Below, in pieces: positions 24,535 through 36,222 of a stretch of 64,000 nt of DNA (the stretch's first letter is position 1; every line of letters begins with the position of its first letter). A program made the position numbers and the translations under genes. Below the pieces are notes generated by a model. It was not told where the DNA came from and searched no databases. It saw only the letters and a list, made by a program, of their open reading frames with translations. The stretch is from Polytrichum commune (lineage: Eukaryota > Streptophyta > Polytrichopsida > Polytrichales > Polytrichaceae). The DNA lies in NCBI GenBank assembly GCA_950295325.1, contig OX485804.1:60978533-61042532 (forward strand). Reading direction: 5' to 3'.

Positions 24535-25012
24535 ATGCAGTCTGCTGATCGAAGAGTCTATAACCATTCAGGTGGTACTACAACCTGCGAGCTCCCTGCT
24601 CTGGATGGACAGAGCCCCTCCTGCAGGAACAATCAGTCTGTATATATGCATGATCGAAGTTTTGAGCTGGTAATCATCCCCAAAGCATCACGCCTTTCTG
24701 ATCTACCAAATGTCTTCATGATCTCTTTCCTCGTCCCAAAGTTGAGGTTGGCGGTGTTTGCAGTGTTTCAATTTCATGCAAGCTTAATTAAGTTCTTTCA
24801 TCATGTATACATAAAGTTCTGCCCAGGTAATTCTTCGATCATGTATGCCAGGTTTAATCTTAACCCTTAATCTCATCCACGGTCTGGAGAGGAAGTATCT
24901 GTTCCTTTCTTGCTCAGAATGACCACGAGGTGGTTTGTTTCAGATATTAGGAACTTCAGAGATGACATTCAATGACATTCAAGTTTCAGGAGATCTATGG
25001 CAAGTCATGTAG
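24535..25012 (+). CDS. Possible small two-exon gene, unknown function
   Basis: An ATG at 24535 opens 45 codons to a donor GTAATC at 24670. An acceptor TTTCAG ends at 24943, and a second exon 24944-25012 continues in phase to TAG, giving about 67 residues. A TATAAATA sequence sits just upstream. The protein is hydrophilic with two Cys in exon 1 and has no recognised domain, signal peptide or membrane segment. I cannot exclude chance; a non-coding transcript is the main alternative. Confidence 0.25.
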
Positions 25013-27953
25013 GCTCATCTAGAAACTAATTATGCACCGGCGCCCATCCTGCAGACAGCGTTTCGAAAAGTCCCGCAGGACAACATGATCTCTTCACCAA
25101 ATACTTGATCAGAGCCCCACCAACCGGCTGGCAGGAGTATGACAACACGGACTGAGACATGATGATGCTATGTCTCATCAAAATGTGAGTATAAAGACAA
25201 ACATGTCTGAAGCATCCACACTTTTGCTTTCATCTGTACGTCCGATCGTTGTACTTATAACTCCGAAAGGATCGAGTGCCAGGGGGTGTGCATTGAAATT
25301 GGAAGCTGGAATAATTAAACTGCACTATAGCCAGGAGATTCTTTGCTCTTTCCTCTTTTGCTGTAGCTATTCAATGTGTGTTATGAGCATCATGAGGCGA
25401 GGAGATTTCAAGATTTTTCATCGTGAAGAAAAGTTGACGTGTGTTATGAAACGAATCATGTCTTTCATGTTATTAAGTGCAACGTGGATCTCCATTTTCG
25501 AAATTTCCTTGCATATGTATATTATATTTTATTCTGGTGCATTACCTTTGTAACTACTAGACAAATGACATCTCGAATCATCTTGAATTATTAATTTGTT
25601 GCAAATAAAAGATCATGTTGGTGGTGTTCTTTCAAGGAAAATAATCTATTAAATAAGAAAATAAATTATTATTATGATATTGTTTTGGGAGTAATAATAT
25701 TGGATTATGTTTTGTGATGTGCTCCTTCACAGATTCTACTTTTCAAGGTGGCAACAACAAATGTGGGTTTCTCATGGTTACTTACGTAATGTGATATATC
25801 ATAATGACTTTGGATAACCCAACTTCATATCCAATATGTCCTAGTTGATAAGATGAATATTTTCAAGCTTCAAGTATCACAATGTGGAACAAGGATGAGT
25901 TACAATCTATAATTTTGTGTCCGAAAAATTAAAATTCAACATATACACTAGTTTTAACCTGAAATTTAAGAGATTTATTTAGACTTATGGTTTTGATATT
26001 CTTATACTTGAATGGATATTAATATAGACTTGAATCTTACTTGAAGTAAAATAGTGTGTGGCTAAACAAATGTTGTAGTATGCTAATATCAAACTCTGTT
26101 AAATAAATTGTTGTAGCTATCATTGTAGCACATTGTGATTACTGAAGCTTTAAAATGCTTACCTTATCAACTAGGACATATTTTGTATGAAATTGGATAA
26201 TCCTATGTTCATTTAGAAATTATGATTTTTAACATTTTGAGGAGAATGAAGGAAGCATGTCAACAAAATGATGATGGCAAGATCAACAAAACATGAAAGA
26301 GTTGATCAAATATAGGTAAGACTCATGTTATCTACATATCTATTGGTTCCAATAAGATGTCTAAATATATTTGTGCATATATATCATTATGTCAAGATGA
26401 TATTATGATGTCGATATTATTATGTCATCAATGATATTAGATTCTTTTTAATTTGAAACGCTCTTATAACTTGAAACTTGAAAATGGTCTACATTCATGG
26501 ATGTTGGATTTATATTGATACAACTTGGTTAAACTCCGATAGAACATGATATTAAAAAAGTATGCAAGCAACACAATAGAATAAATCACAATTTTGGGCA
26601 AAACATACATTAAAATTTTACATGCTAGTAAGAATATGAACAAATAAAAGTTGTATGAATTTCTTATTGAATGATACATATGTGGTAATTCCATAATATA
26701 TCTTGATTGGTTATCAGTAGAAAAATGTGGCAATGCTATGTGTTTGTTGACATTGATCAAACATTCTTTTTTTCTTGTGCCTCTCATTTTTGTAGCTTTA
26801 AATTTCCGAATAGTAGTTGATCACTAAAGAGAAATGAAGACCTTTGTTAGCAATAATTCACAATATATGATGCATTAAAGTTTTAGGGGTGACAACTCAT
26901 ATGCTTAGAACATAAGATTATCATGATGTATTACAACATATTATGGTTTAATACCCTACTGTATTTTAGATTCTAAATATAGTGGTTGTGTAGAGAAACC
27001 GCAAATAAATCTGTTAGTATGGAATTAAAAACATTATGCACAAGAACAAATTGTGATGCCTTGAATATATTGATTTTCCTCTTTACACGACCACTCATAC
27101 AGCACTTTGTTTAAGATGTGTGCAATATCACATCCGAAACGGTGATCCATAGCCACCTCCACAACACTCTTGGGTCTTCATTGATTGGAAGACCCAAGCA
27201 AGTACTATAAGGGTTGCTGATCCAGGTCAAATGAAGCTCCGGCTCTCCACTGGACAAGCCCGTTCTTAAGGCTCTGACAGGTGAATAATTGCTTCCTGCA
27301 TGCAGCATTCAACTCCAGGATACATACAAGTGCATAATTTGGTGTCATAGTTATGTTTAATGATTGGATGCTTAGTTTGCTTCTTCTGCTTTCCAAGTAG
27401 TCGCCCTGGCTGAAATCATGAAGTCTAGGGAGCAGTCCATCAAGAACTGAAGCAGTTCAGCCGACGAAGGTGCATTTTCTAATCTTCCACATGATCATGC
27501 GTTTGAAGTTTCTGAAAGCAGCTCAAACTGATATTAATTTGGGTTCCCTATGATTCTTGTTAGTTCAAGAACACAGCTGACAGTCCACATATAGTGTGTA
27601 ATATGCTTTCAATTCAAAATCAGAATATTCTAAAGTTTGTGCTTAATCGATTCAACGAATGTCTTCCCTTATCACACTTTCCTGTTATCTATGATCTTGA
27701 TTCTTAAATGGTCTATAAATATCACAAGATTGTGTTGCTTTAGCCTAACATTACTCCGTTGATGAGTTGTGTTCAGCTGCCCTGACTTCAAATTCAATTA
27801 AAATGCAGTGGGATTCCAGCATCTGGAGGCTTTATTCTCGAATCTACTATGGGGCCCATGAACGCAACTCATTCAGAGTTGATTTGCAGATTCATAATGA
27901 CTTGCGTCAGCTCTGTCATTGCATGCTCTTTTGAGATATGGACTTCCCACTAA
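25013..27953. other. AT-rich intergenic DNA
   Basis: No gene is supported. Long open frames (25170-25553 plus, 26464-26787 minus) are AT-driven and lack domains. A short hairpin, CTTGGGTCTTC with GAAGACCCAAG around an 8-bp loop, is at 27169-27198. Confidence 0.45.
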
Positions 27954-28467
27954 GGGCCGCTTTACACTTAGAGGCCGGGCCAATTCGTTGTGTAAGAGGC
28001 TTGAAATCCTCATTTGTGATTGGTCAAAAGGCTCAAATCGGCCCCAACCCCTTTACATCTAGAGGCCGGGCCGATTTGGTGGTATGATTTTTTAAATTAA
28101 AAAATGTATGTTATGACACGGCCCGAGCTCGTTGAATTGGGTGCACCCAAAATGGAAGGCCAATGTCATATTCCACTAAAAAAATCTTCTTAAATAAAGT
28201 ATAATTTTTTAAAGTGAACTAGATCCATTGGATTATGTGGAATCTAAAGGCTCTATCTTAGATTATGCTACATCCGTTGGATTAGGCTAATTTTTTTGAA
28301 TCAGCTTGGCTTCTTGGCCCGAGGGCCTTTACATATGGGAAAATTGGCCCCCGGTATAATCTTATTATAATGTGTAGTAGAGGCCAGCCTCCAACCCAAA
28401 AAAGGCTGAAATTTTGTGCAATCGGCCTCAAGGGAAATTGGCCCGGCCTCTAGGTGTAAAGCGGCCC
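27954..28467. mobile_element. PIF/Harbinger-type MITE, 514 bp
   Basis: The ends read GGGCCGCTTTACACTTAGAG and, from the other side, GGGCCGCTTTACACCTAGAG. The inverted match continues through GCCGGGCCAATT (about 32 bp, one mismatch). A TAA lies on both sides (27951-27953 and 28468-28470), fitting the 3-bp TWA/TTA target duplication of Harbinger elements. The inner sequence repeats GAGGCCGGGCC near 28060. There is no coding capacity, so movement would need a transposase elsewhere. Confidence 0.85.
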
Positions 28468-28469
28468 TA

Positions 28470-31170
28470 ACATGCAATAGTTTACTTGTGCAGTCCTGAC
28501 AACTTGGGCTGAACTCAAAAGCATTGGTGACCAGTATAGGCTAATCATAGGGTATAGAATCTTATTATATACAGATTTACATGTATAAATCATATTCTGG
28601 AGTCCTTTGACTTTGACTACCAGCTATGCCTAAAGGTGCAAATTGGAAGATATCATTTCTTTAGTGGTAGTATTCTTAGAGCTCAAAATATCATCTAGCC
28701 ATATACACTCTAAACACTCTTATATCAACCTCCTTAATGCATTCCTTCTCTTTTATCAACACTCTAGGGAACAGATGTTCTCAAATTAAATCTCACTCCT
28801 TGTTGTCACATTTCCCTCCCACATATCATAAGTGCAAGCGTGTTTGACCGAGTTTGAGAAGATACGACACCAGAGGATGATTCCATAGTTCCCTTTTGTC
28901 GAATTCCACGGGACAAACCGAAAGGATCTTACACTCCTGATAAAGATGTTATGTTGAATGATTTTGTTCTTATTTGTCCTCCAAACACTAATATCTATCA
29001 TATGTGGATGGGCCAAGCACTCATGGTTATGCAACTCATGGTTATGCAACTCGATAGAAACAGTTCTTATTATTACCAATTTCAAATCCGGTATTGGAGA
29101 CAAAGCGAAGAAAAAAAGAAACCTCTAACCACGAAAGTTACGGAGGGGCTTGGGATGGTAAGTGGGAGTGCGATCATGCTTCCATGACAATAATGTGGAT
29201 AGACTAATATAGTTTTGGGCTTTATTCTTACGGCATGCTTGGAAAAACACAAACATTTTTTGGGTGCAAATAAGGAAAAACAAGAAGAAATATGCCTAGC
29301 AAAATTTGTAATTCGTAAAAGTTTCCAACCAGCCAGCGTAGGGAGAACATCAGTAGCACTCCCAATGACTTTTTCCTTTGTGCTTCCCCCTCACACTTAA
29401 TGTAGTCAATTTGGACTACCTCTTTTTGTAACTTGGAGAACTATACTTAATCTCACAAATAAAAAGCAATCATTTGTCAGCTTCAAATCGTATGTTTCTA
29501 ATTAACATTATTGGTGTTCATGTTTGAATGAAATGACATTATGGTTGATTTTAAAGATGCAACAATGCATTGTGTTTTGATCATACATCGGGAGGGCAAG
29601 GGGAGGGCTCCCGATGTATTATTGTCCACATTAAGTCTTATGTCTTGGAGTCTTATGTCTTAAAGTTTACATAAAGGGAAGTCATTTTTCTACTTGGAAA
29701 TGATTTCATAATTGGTTTTTATTGAATTTTGATGTGGTATGAATTAGGAGATCTCCTAGTGTAGCTCCAAAGGTAATATTTGAGGATTTTGGATTCTCCA
29801 ATATCGTGGACCACATAAATTTAAGGTATACTTCAAAATTTCTTTATCAGTTCATGCTCTAGTGTGTTTATTCTTTTTGTTACGATGTTAATTTACATGT
29901 ATATGAATGTTGTTAGATGCATTGTGGACCGGGAAGTCTCCCGATGATATATTTCACACTAGCAATTGATACATTTATCACTTCAAACAAAATATTGGGT
30001 AATACCTATAAGCAAACGACATCTTGCATGTAATCATCAAGATATTTCTCCATGTCATATGGGCTTTGTCTTCATTTTTTATTTTTTTTGCTAATTAACT
30101 AGGGTTTAAGTATATTCGGATTTGTGCATGGATTTTGGACAATTCCAACCTACAAAATGACGTACATTAGATTGCAAAACTACACAAACATGATGGTTGA
30201 CGAACATGGAATACAAACATTCGGAGCTGTGATTGTTACTTTTGTTGTTGTCATTTGATGGTTTCGTCCCTGCAAATGCACATCCATAATTATTTTTGGA
30301 CAGATGGTTTGTCCAAATATATAATATTTTAAAAGTATTGATTTGCTATTTAGAACCCCTATATTTTTCAGTGATTAATTGCTAATATAGTCCAATTTTA
30401 GTTCAGCAATATAGTTTTAGTTAAATACTTTTTATTTGTATAAGTTACTCATGCATAAATGGAATTCTATCTTTCAACTTCATTATCAAAATAACTCTTT
30501 CTAACATTTAGGAAAATAGCCTTTCATAGTTTGTGCAAGTTGTAATCAGACACCAATCAATAGTTCATCATCACCTTCATAGAGAAATGTTTTCTAAATC
30601 TTCATATGTTCGTAGTCACTTCATTGCCCTAGACTACTTCGAAGTCTTTGAAGCTAATTCCTACGTCAAAGCAACTAGAACAAGAAGTTGACATGACACA
30701 AAATATTCTTTAAAAGTTGGATGAATGAAGGAAACACTCTTAATATACAATAAACCATAACCTTTGGATGTACATAGTTGAATATTGATGTCAATGTAGG
30801 CGATTGAAATCATCATTTTCAAAAATTGCTTGTCATTTCCCTTGCAATATGTAAGTCTTGATAATCTTTCAATTTGGAAAAGATATGAAGTCCAATTATT
30901 TTCATCTTCATTACATCTAACAAAATTCTAGGTCGTTTGTCAAATATGATTAATTAGTTTACATGAACACCATTTTAATATTTATTAGTACATAATGCCT
31001 TTAACAAATTATACTATTATTGGACCTCATGAAAGGTATCTAGCCATAATATAACACTACCAACTTTAAACACAAACTTGACTCTTAGATTTAATCAAGA
31101 ATGTCTCAAAAGGTTAGCATTCACAAATCATCAAATTTTCATAAATATTGAAAAAAAAACAAGAAAAAAA
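28470..31170. other. AT-rich intergenic DNA
   Basis: It contains a roughly 95-bp dispersed repeat at 28737-28832. Other open frames (28951-29187, 29215-29400) show no domain. No promoter or RNA gene was recognised. Confidence 0.45.
28737..28832 (+). repeat. Dispersed repeat R2, copy 1
   Basis: The block CTCCTTGTTGTCACATTTCC and its neighbours (CTAGGGAAC upstream, ACATATCAT downstream) recur at 50338-50430 in the same orientation, with about 75-80 percent identity. Confidence 0.65.
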
Positions 31171-31171
31171 C

Positions 31172-34100
31172 TTACTCACATAAGTTAAGTAGTGCGGCGT
31201 CTTCTATTGGAGTATCATCATCAAAGTCCATACCATCGCATGAGGTATCAATTGTAGGTGTTTGAAGAGGCTTTAGTACCTCATCAAAGAGTTCGGCATC
31301 ACTTTCTAATGCTAGAATATGACGATTGGATGAATGAGCCGCTCTAATAGAAGAACCTAGATGAAGCACAATATTGATTAGGAAAATACGAACATTGAAG
31401 TTTGAATTAAAAAACATATGAACTAATAATTGAATATTGTAAAATACAATACATGTAGAAGCAGTCATGTCTGCCACAATACCGCCTACAGGATTCAAAC
31501 CATGAACAAATAACTTCATTAAAACTTCAGACTTCTCCTTTGCACCCCTCTATGGCTTGCCATCTCTTTGTCTACATAATTGAGTTTCCGTAGAAATAGA
31601 GTTGAAGAGAACGTCATCTGTGGCTAAATGGACCTCTGGAATTGAAGGATGCATGGTGATCAGAAGTTCTTCAGGTTGCCTCGCAATGAGAAATAAAAAT
31701 GATCGAACCAATAACAAAGCCTTCAACTTCAAAGTCTGAAAGTCAAAATAAAATTAAAAATTAAAAATATACATCACATAAAAACAAATTCAAATATAAA
31801 CCAATCCAACTGAATTGCCATAATTGCTACTTACATTTTTGGACGGATTCATAGGATTTGCCAAGTGCAAGCAATTAATGATAGTCCATTCATCCTTAAT
31901 CTTGAAGTTATAGTTCTTGAAGAATCCTGCCACTTCTCTCTTCACCGCACAACTGTTAGGATAAAACAAAAGGAATGCTCCATTATCATGAAAATAGATT
32001 AAAAAAAATGCCATCAATATGTTGAAAAAACTTGGAATGTTAACATTCCAAGGGAGAATTTGAGATGGCGGATCCGAGACACCTGGAACCCGAAGACCAT
32101 CTGGGTAATCCGCAATAATGAGGTCCACAGCAGGTTTCTTTTGCAATTGGCTATTAAAAAAAATTGTCTACCTTCACCAACCTACAAAGATAAAATATAA
32201 ATATTACAATTCATGAATGAAGACGACAATTAAAAGAAAACAATGAAATAACGTGATGAAATATGAATAAAACTTTACAAAACATGAAAGAAATTAAAAA
32301 TTGTAAAATAAAATGACTCACCTTTGATAGAAAAGCCACAATGTCGTCATATGGTGCACGAAATGTACATGTTTGCTTCTAATCTTCAATAATCCTCACA
32401 AAAAAATCATTCAAAATTAAATCCGAAGATGTATGATTTGCAGGTAAATGAGGCAAGATATCCACCATACCTCTAAGCTTGGGAGGCATATCGAAGGTAG
32501 GAGAAGGGTTGTTTTCTGCCGCTTTGAAGTATGAAACATTGCCTCTAGATTTGAAGAAGAAGGTTCAGTAACCACAAGGTTGTAAAGACTGCTTTGAATT
32601 GGAGCATCGTCATCGCTATCATGAATTAGGAGGATTGGTCTTTTAGGCTTAGACTTTTTTTTTGGCATCTTGGCTGCATCCTCATCCATTATGGAAGGAG
32701 CAATTTTAGTTGCACCCTTGAGGACGGGTTAAATGGAATCTCGAAGGGCAATATAAAAAATGGAAGGTGATTTAAGAGGATAATCCAAATACCACCCACA
32801 TTTTTCAAAATGCATAGGATCCCAAAATTTCATGATCCCCTCTGTGAACATGCATTCTTCACTTTCGATATCCAAATAGTGAGCCAGAAAAATGGGAGAT
32901 TTAAAAATGGCTTTAGTAGGAAATAAGACATATTTGAATTACCTATAAAACACCCTTCGCATGGCCGGATTGAAATTGAGTTGTTTGTCAATGTTATCGT
33001 TTTTGTGAACTCCCTTATCTACACCGAATTCACGAAAAAATGCAATATCCCACAATGATATGCGCATTGCCTCCACATAGTAAAAAATAATGGGCAAGGA
33101 TCCATACCATCTGGAAGATAGTTGATGGACATATGCATATCAGCCACAGTAGCATCAAAGAGTTTTTCGGTCTCAATAGCTAACTGCCAAATACAAAATA
33201 AAAATTAGAAGAATTGAATGATTTTAAAAATATTAAAATAAAATGAAAAATATAGACAAAAAATTAATGAACCAAAAATAATAGAAGCAAAAAAAATTAT
33301 CACCTGAGCCCACCAAGTAGCTTTATGAAGCCACTTAGGAAACTCTATATCATTGAATTTTGGTTTCGGAAACTTGAGAGCCTCACGAAGAGCAGGTGAA
33401 CTGTTCCACCCCTCAAGCTACTTAATCTTCATAGATGTGTTCATTGCCGAAGTTGCTAACATTCAAAGTTATTCTCGAGTCATCTCAAGATTCTCATCGT
33501 CAATTTCATAATGAGACTTCACATGCTCTAAGAATATAGGAGAATGTCTAAGATCTGCAACGGGAAGTTGTTTCATTAGTTCCGAATGGGAAGTCAATCT
33601 CACCCTCTCAACAGGTTTAGAAACAAATTCATTCACTGCACTTGAAGTCCAATGTGCAGGATCAGGGTATTTCTCATAAAATTTCATTTGAGCAGTAGTA
33701 GCAGCATCTCCCAACTTTTGCTACACTAAGGAAAAACATATAAGAGTATGATAAATCACATATAATAAAAAGAAGATGCAATAAAACATATAGTTATAGA
33801 AATCTAAATAAAAAGAAAAAAAATGCGTGGGAAACTAATACTTTAGAAAAAATAACCTGGTATAGAAATCCATTAAGAGCCTCAACAGTCAAAGTGAACC
33901 AAGTTCTATGTTTGGATTTTTGTTTGGCATGAGCGGCAGTAAGATCTTCTTTGGAGACAAGTTTTGCAAAATATGAAAGTGGTCGCCCAGCAATGCTTTG
34001 AATGTAGAAAAGCTTATGAACAAGATTTGTACAAACATGGGATTTTTGGTCCTCCTGACAAAATAAAATAACCAATGATAAGCCAAAAAAAAATATACAA

Positions 34101-34753
34101 TAAAAAAAAAATTTAAAAGAAAATCAAATGAACCGAACAAATAAAAAGAAAAGAATGAAGGAATTACCAATTGACTTCATGTAAAGCTGCCAACATGGTT
34201 GCAATAATTCTCTCGACGTTCAAAATAATACTTTCAACAGCATAATGCAAAGCAGGATCATGTGTATGATCTCGATTAATAATGGGCAACCATGCTTGCA
34301 AACGGTGGTTTCTGTCCCACACCATGAACATTTTCCTAGAGAAAAGTTTGAGGTCCTCATCAGTTTGCAATTTTTTTGAAAGGCATTATTTACCCGCACC
34401 CTATTCTCACTCCATGATTCAATGATACTATCGGTAACATCTATTGTTTTCCCCTGAATGTTTTCCAAGGCCACGTAAAAAACCCCATTACCCTCCATAT
34501 AACCACAAGCAACAAAATGTGCAGCCAGGTTCATAACGTCATTTTTCAAAAAAAGCCTAACAACAGGCAATGCAACCATTCGACATAGTGGAATGTTGAA
34601 TTTTGATTTTGCCCTTGGTTGATACGTCAACCATTCAAGACGGGAAGATGTGTTGACAGTTTCTTTCTTCAAAAATACATGTAATTGCAACTCCAATTGA
34701 TCTTCAGTAAAAGGTACAACTTCCATATTTAAAGCACAAAAAATATCACCCAT
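31172..34753 (-). pseudogene. Decayed multi-exon gene with C-terminal amino-methyltransferase-like domain
   Basis: Exon-like blocks follow each other on the minus strand. The start is MGDIFCALNMEVVPFTED at 34753. Next come 34370-34164 (after a one-base slip at an A-run), 34050-33860, 33720-33310, 33184-32450, 32150-31836, 31735-31450 and 31358-31172. Near the end DLIIADYPDGL lines up with the DLIIADPPYGL motif IV of N6-adenine/N4-cytosine methyltransferases. Then come RGAKEKSEVLMKLF and VADMTAST, followed after an intron by SSIRAAHSSNRHILALESD, matching motif I (D-F/M-x-G-x-G) and its acidic residue. Motif IV before motif I is the beta-class order. The catalytic DPPY is DYPD here. Stops occur at 33471, 33465, 33420 and 31552 (in place of an expected Trp). 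The N-terminal 400 codons are unrecognised. It is non-functional as it stands. Confidence 0.55.
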
Positions 34754-34890
34754 ATGAAAGACAAAAATAAAATAAAACATATATACATATGAAAGAAATC
34801 ACATATGCGAACTAAAATAAAATACAAAAACATTTATGAAAGTGAGAGTATACATAAGAAAAAATCCACATATGCAAAAGAATTTGAAAT

Positions 34891-35462
34891 TTCAATAAGG
34901 GTGGCCGTTAACGGCCACCCTTATTGAAGGACAAAAAATTCATGAAATGAATGTATACATGAGGAAAAAAATACAGATACTAAAGAATCTGAAATGTCAA
35001 TAAGGGTGGCCGTTAACAGCCACTGTTGTTGAAGGAATTTTTTTTTAAGGAAATGGATGTATACATAAAGAAAGAAACACATATACAAAAGAATCTGAAA
35101 TGTCAATAAATGTGGCCGTTAACGGCCACCCTTGTTGAAGGACAAAAAATTAAGAAAATGGTTGTATATATAAAGAAAAAAACACATATACCAAGAAATC
35201 TGAGATGCAATCAAAGGTGGCCGTTAACGACGACACTTTTAGATGGAATAGACATAAGAAATATATGTATATATGTGATTTTATTTTAAAGAAATTATGT
35301 TGTTAAATAAAGACTGAAACCCAAGAAGGGGTGGCCGTTAACGGTTGCCTTAAACTGAAATAGAGAAGTTAGCATCATACAAATGGTGGCCGTTGACGGC
35401 TGCCCTAAACTAGAACACAAAAGTTGGCATCATAGAAAGGGTGGCCGTTAACGGCTAGTCAT
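34891..35462. repeat. Tandem array of GGCCGTTAACGGCC palindromes
   Basis: Seven copies of the core GGCCGTTAACGG or close variants start at 34903, 35008, 35113, 35219, 35333, 35388 and 35443. Spacings are 105, 105, 106, 114, 55 and 55 bp. The first copy is a perfect 38-bp palindrome, 34891-34928 (TTCAATAAGGGTGGCCGTT and its complement). The repeat unit also contains a conserved AAAAACACATATAC stretch. The array begins about 140 bp upstream of the minus-strand start codon at 34753 and ends about 760 bp before the plus-strand coding region at 36223, so it fills a divergent intergenic space. Confidence 0.85.
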
Positions 35463-35853
35463 TTGGAAGAGAAATGCACCTTGATTTGGTAGATTTCACT
35501 CCATGGAATCTTTGCTATAACGTTTTCAAATATTCTAATTTATTTCTACAAAAAATCAAGTGCATAAATTATAGCGTTGCAATTCACTACAATTTTTCTC
35601 AAAAGTTTTGGTGATAATATCAATTTTACATAAATTGTCAAAGTCTACTGAAATTAATATGGTTAGATTTCTTGCATAAAATCTTTATTTTCTGAAGATT
35701 TTAGAAGAATCTAAGATGTTGTAATTTTTTTTTTGGCTCTAAAACATGCAAAACAAAATTATTTTATTCATGTTATATACCGTTCGAATCGTATTTTTGG
35801 CGTGCATAATATAGTATACATTACATACGTCCAAGTTTTTTTTCATTTGAAAG

Positions 35854-36109
35854 TTATTTTCCTACCATTTTGTTCGTACAACCTACCTCCATCTCCGCCT
35901 CAAAAGATTGTTTCGTATTGTGTGGCTTGCTCATGGTTGATGTCTTTGTCATAATCTTCCTCCTCTTCATCGTCCTTATTGCATTTAAAGACGATATGTA
36001 GTTGAGCTTCATATGTAGGAGTTTGATGTTTGAAGACATCTTCCGTTATTATTTCGCATGTCATAATATCTTCGTACGTTAAATTTCTTGCTATACCTAA
36101 TAGGTCCAC
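35854..36109 (-). other. Acidic open frame of uncertain status
   Basis: From an ATG at 36109 the minus strand encodes 69 residues with an Asp/Glu-rich stretch (NKDDEEEEDYDKD); a minus-strand frame 36039-35854 overlaps its lower end. It overlaps the region upstream of the plus-strand transposase gene. It could be an N-terminal exon of the minus-strand gene, with the palindrome array as intron, or chance. No family was recognised. Confidence 0.25.
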
Positions 36110-36222
36110 TCATGTCATTCGAGGAACACGTCTATTCATTCTAGCTCTTGACAATTATCTCTTACAATTTCTAGCCGATTACCTTCTCAAATCTCCCGCT
36201 ACTGGCGAAAACCATCATTTGG

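Noticed and set aside
34860-35470. CRISPR-like array (regular palindromic repeats)
   Set aside because: The repeats are tandem units of about 105 bp with related linkers, not short repeats with unique spacers, and the genome is eukaryotic.
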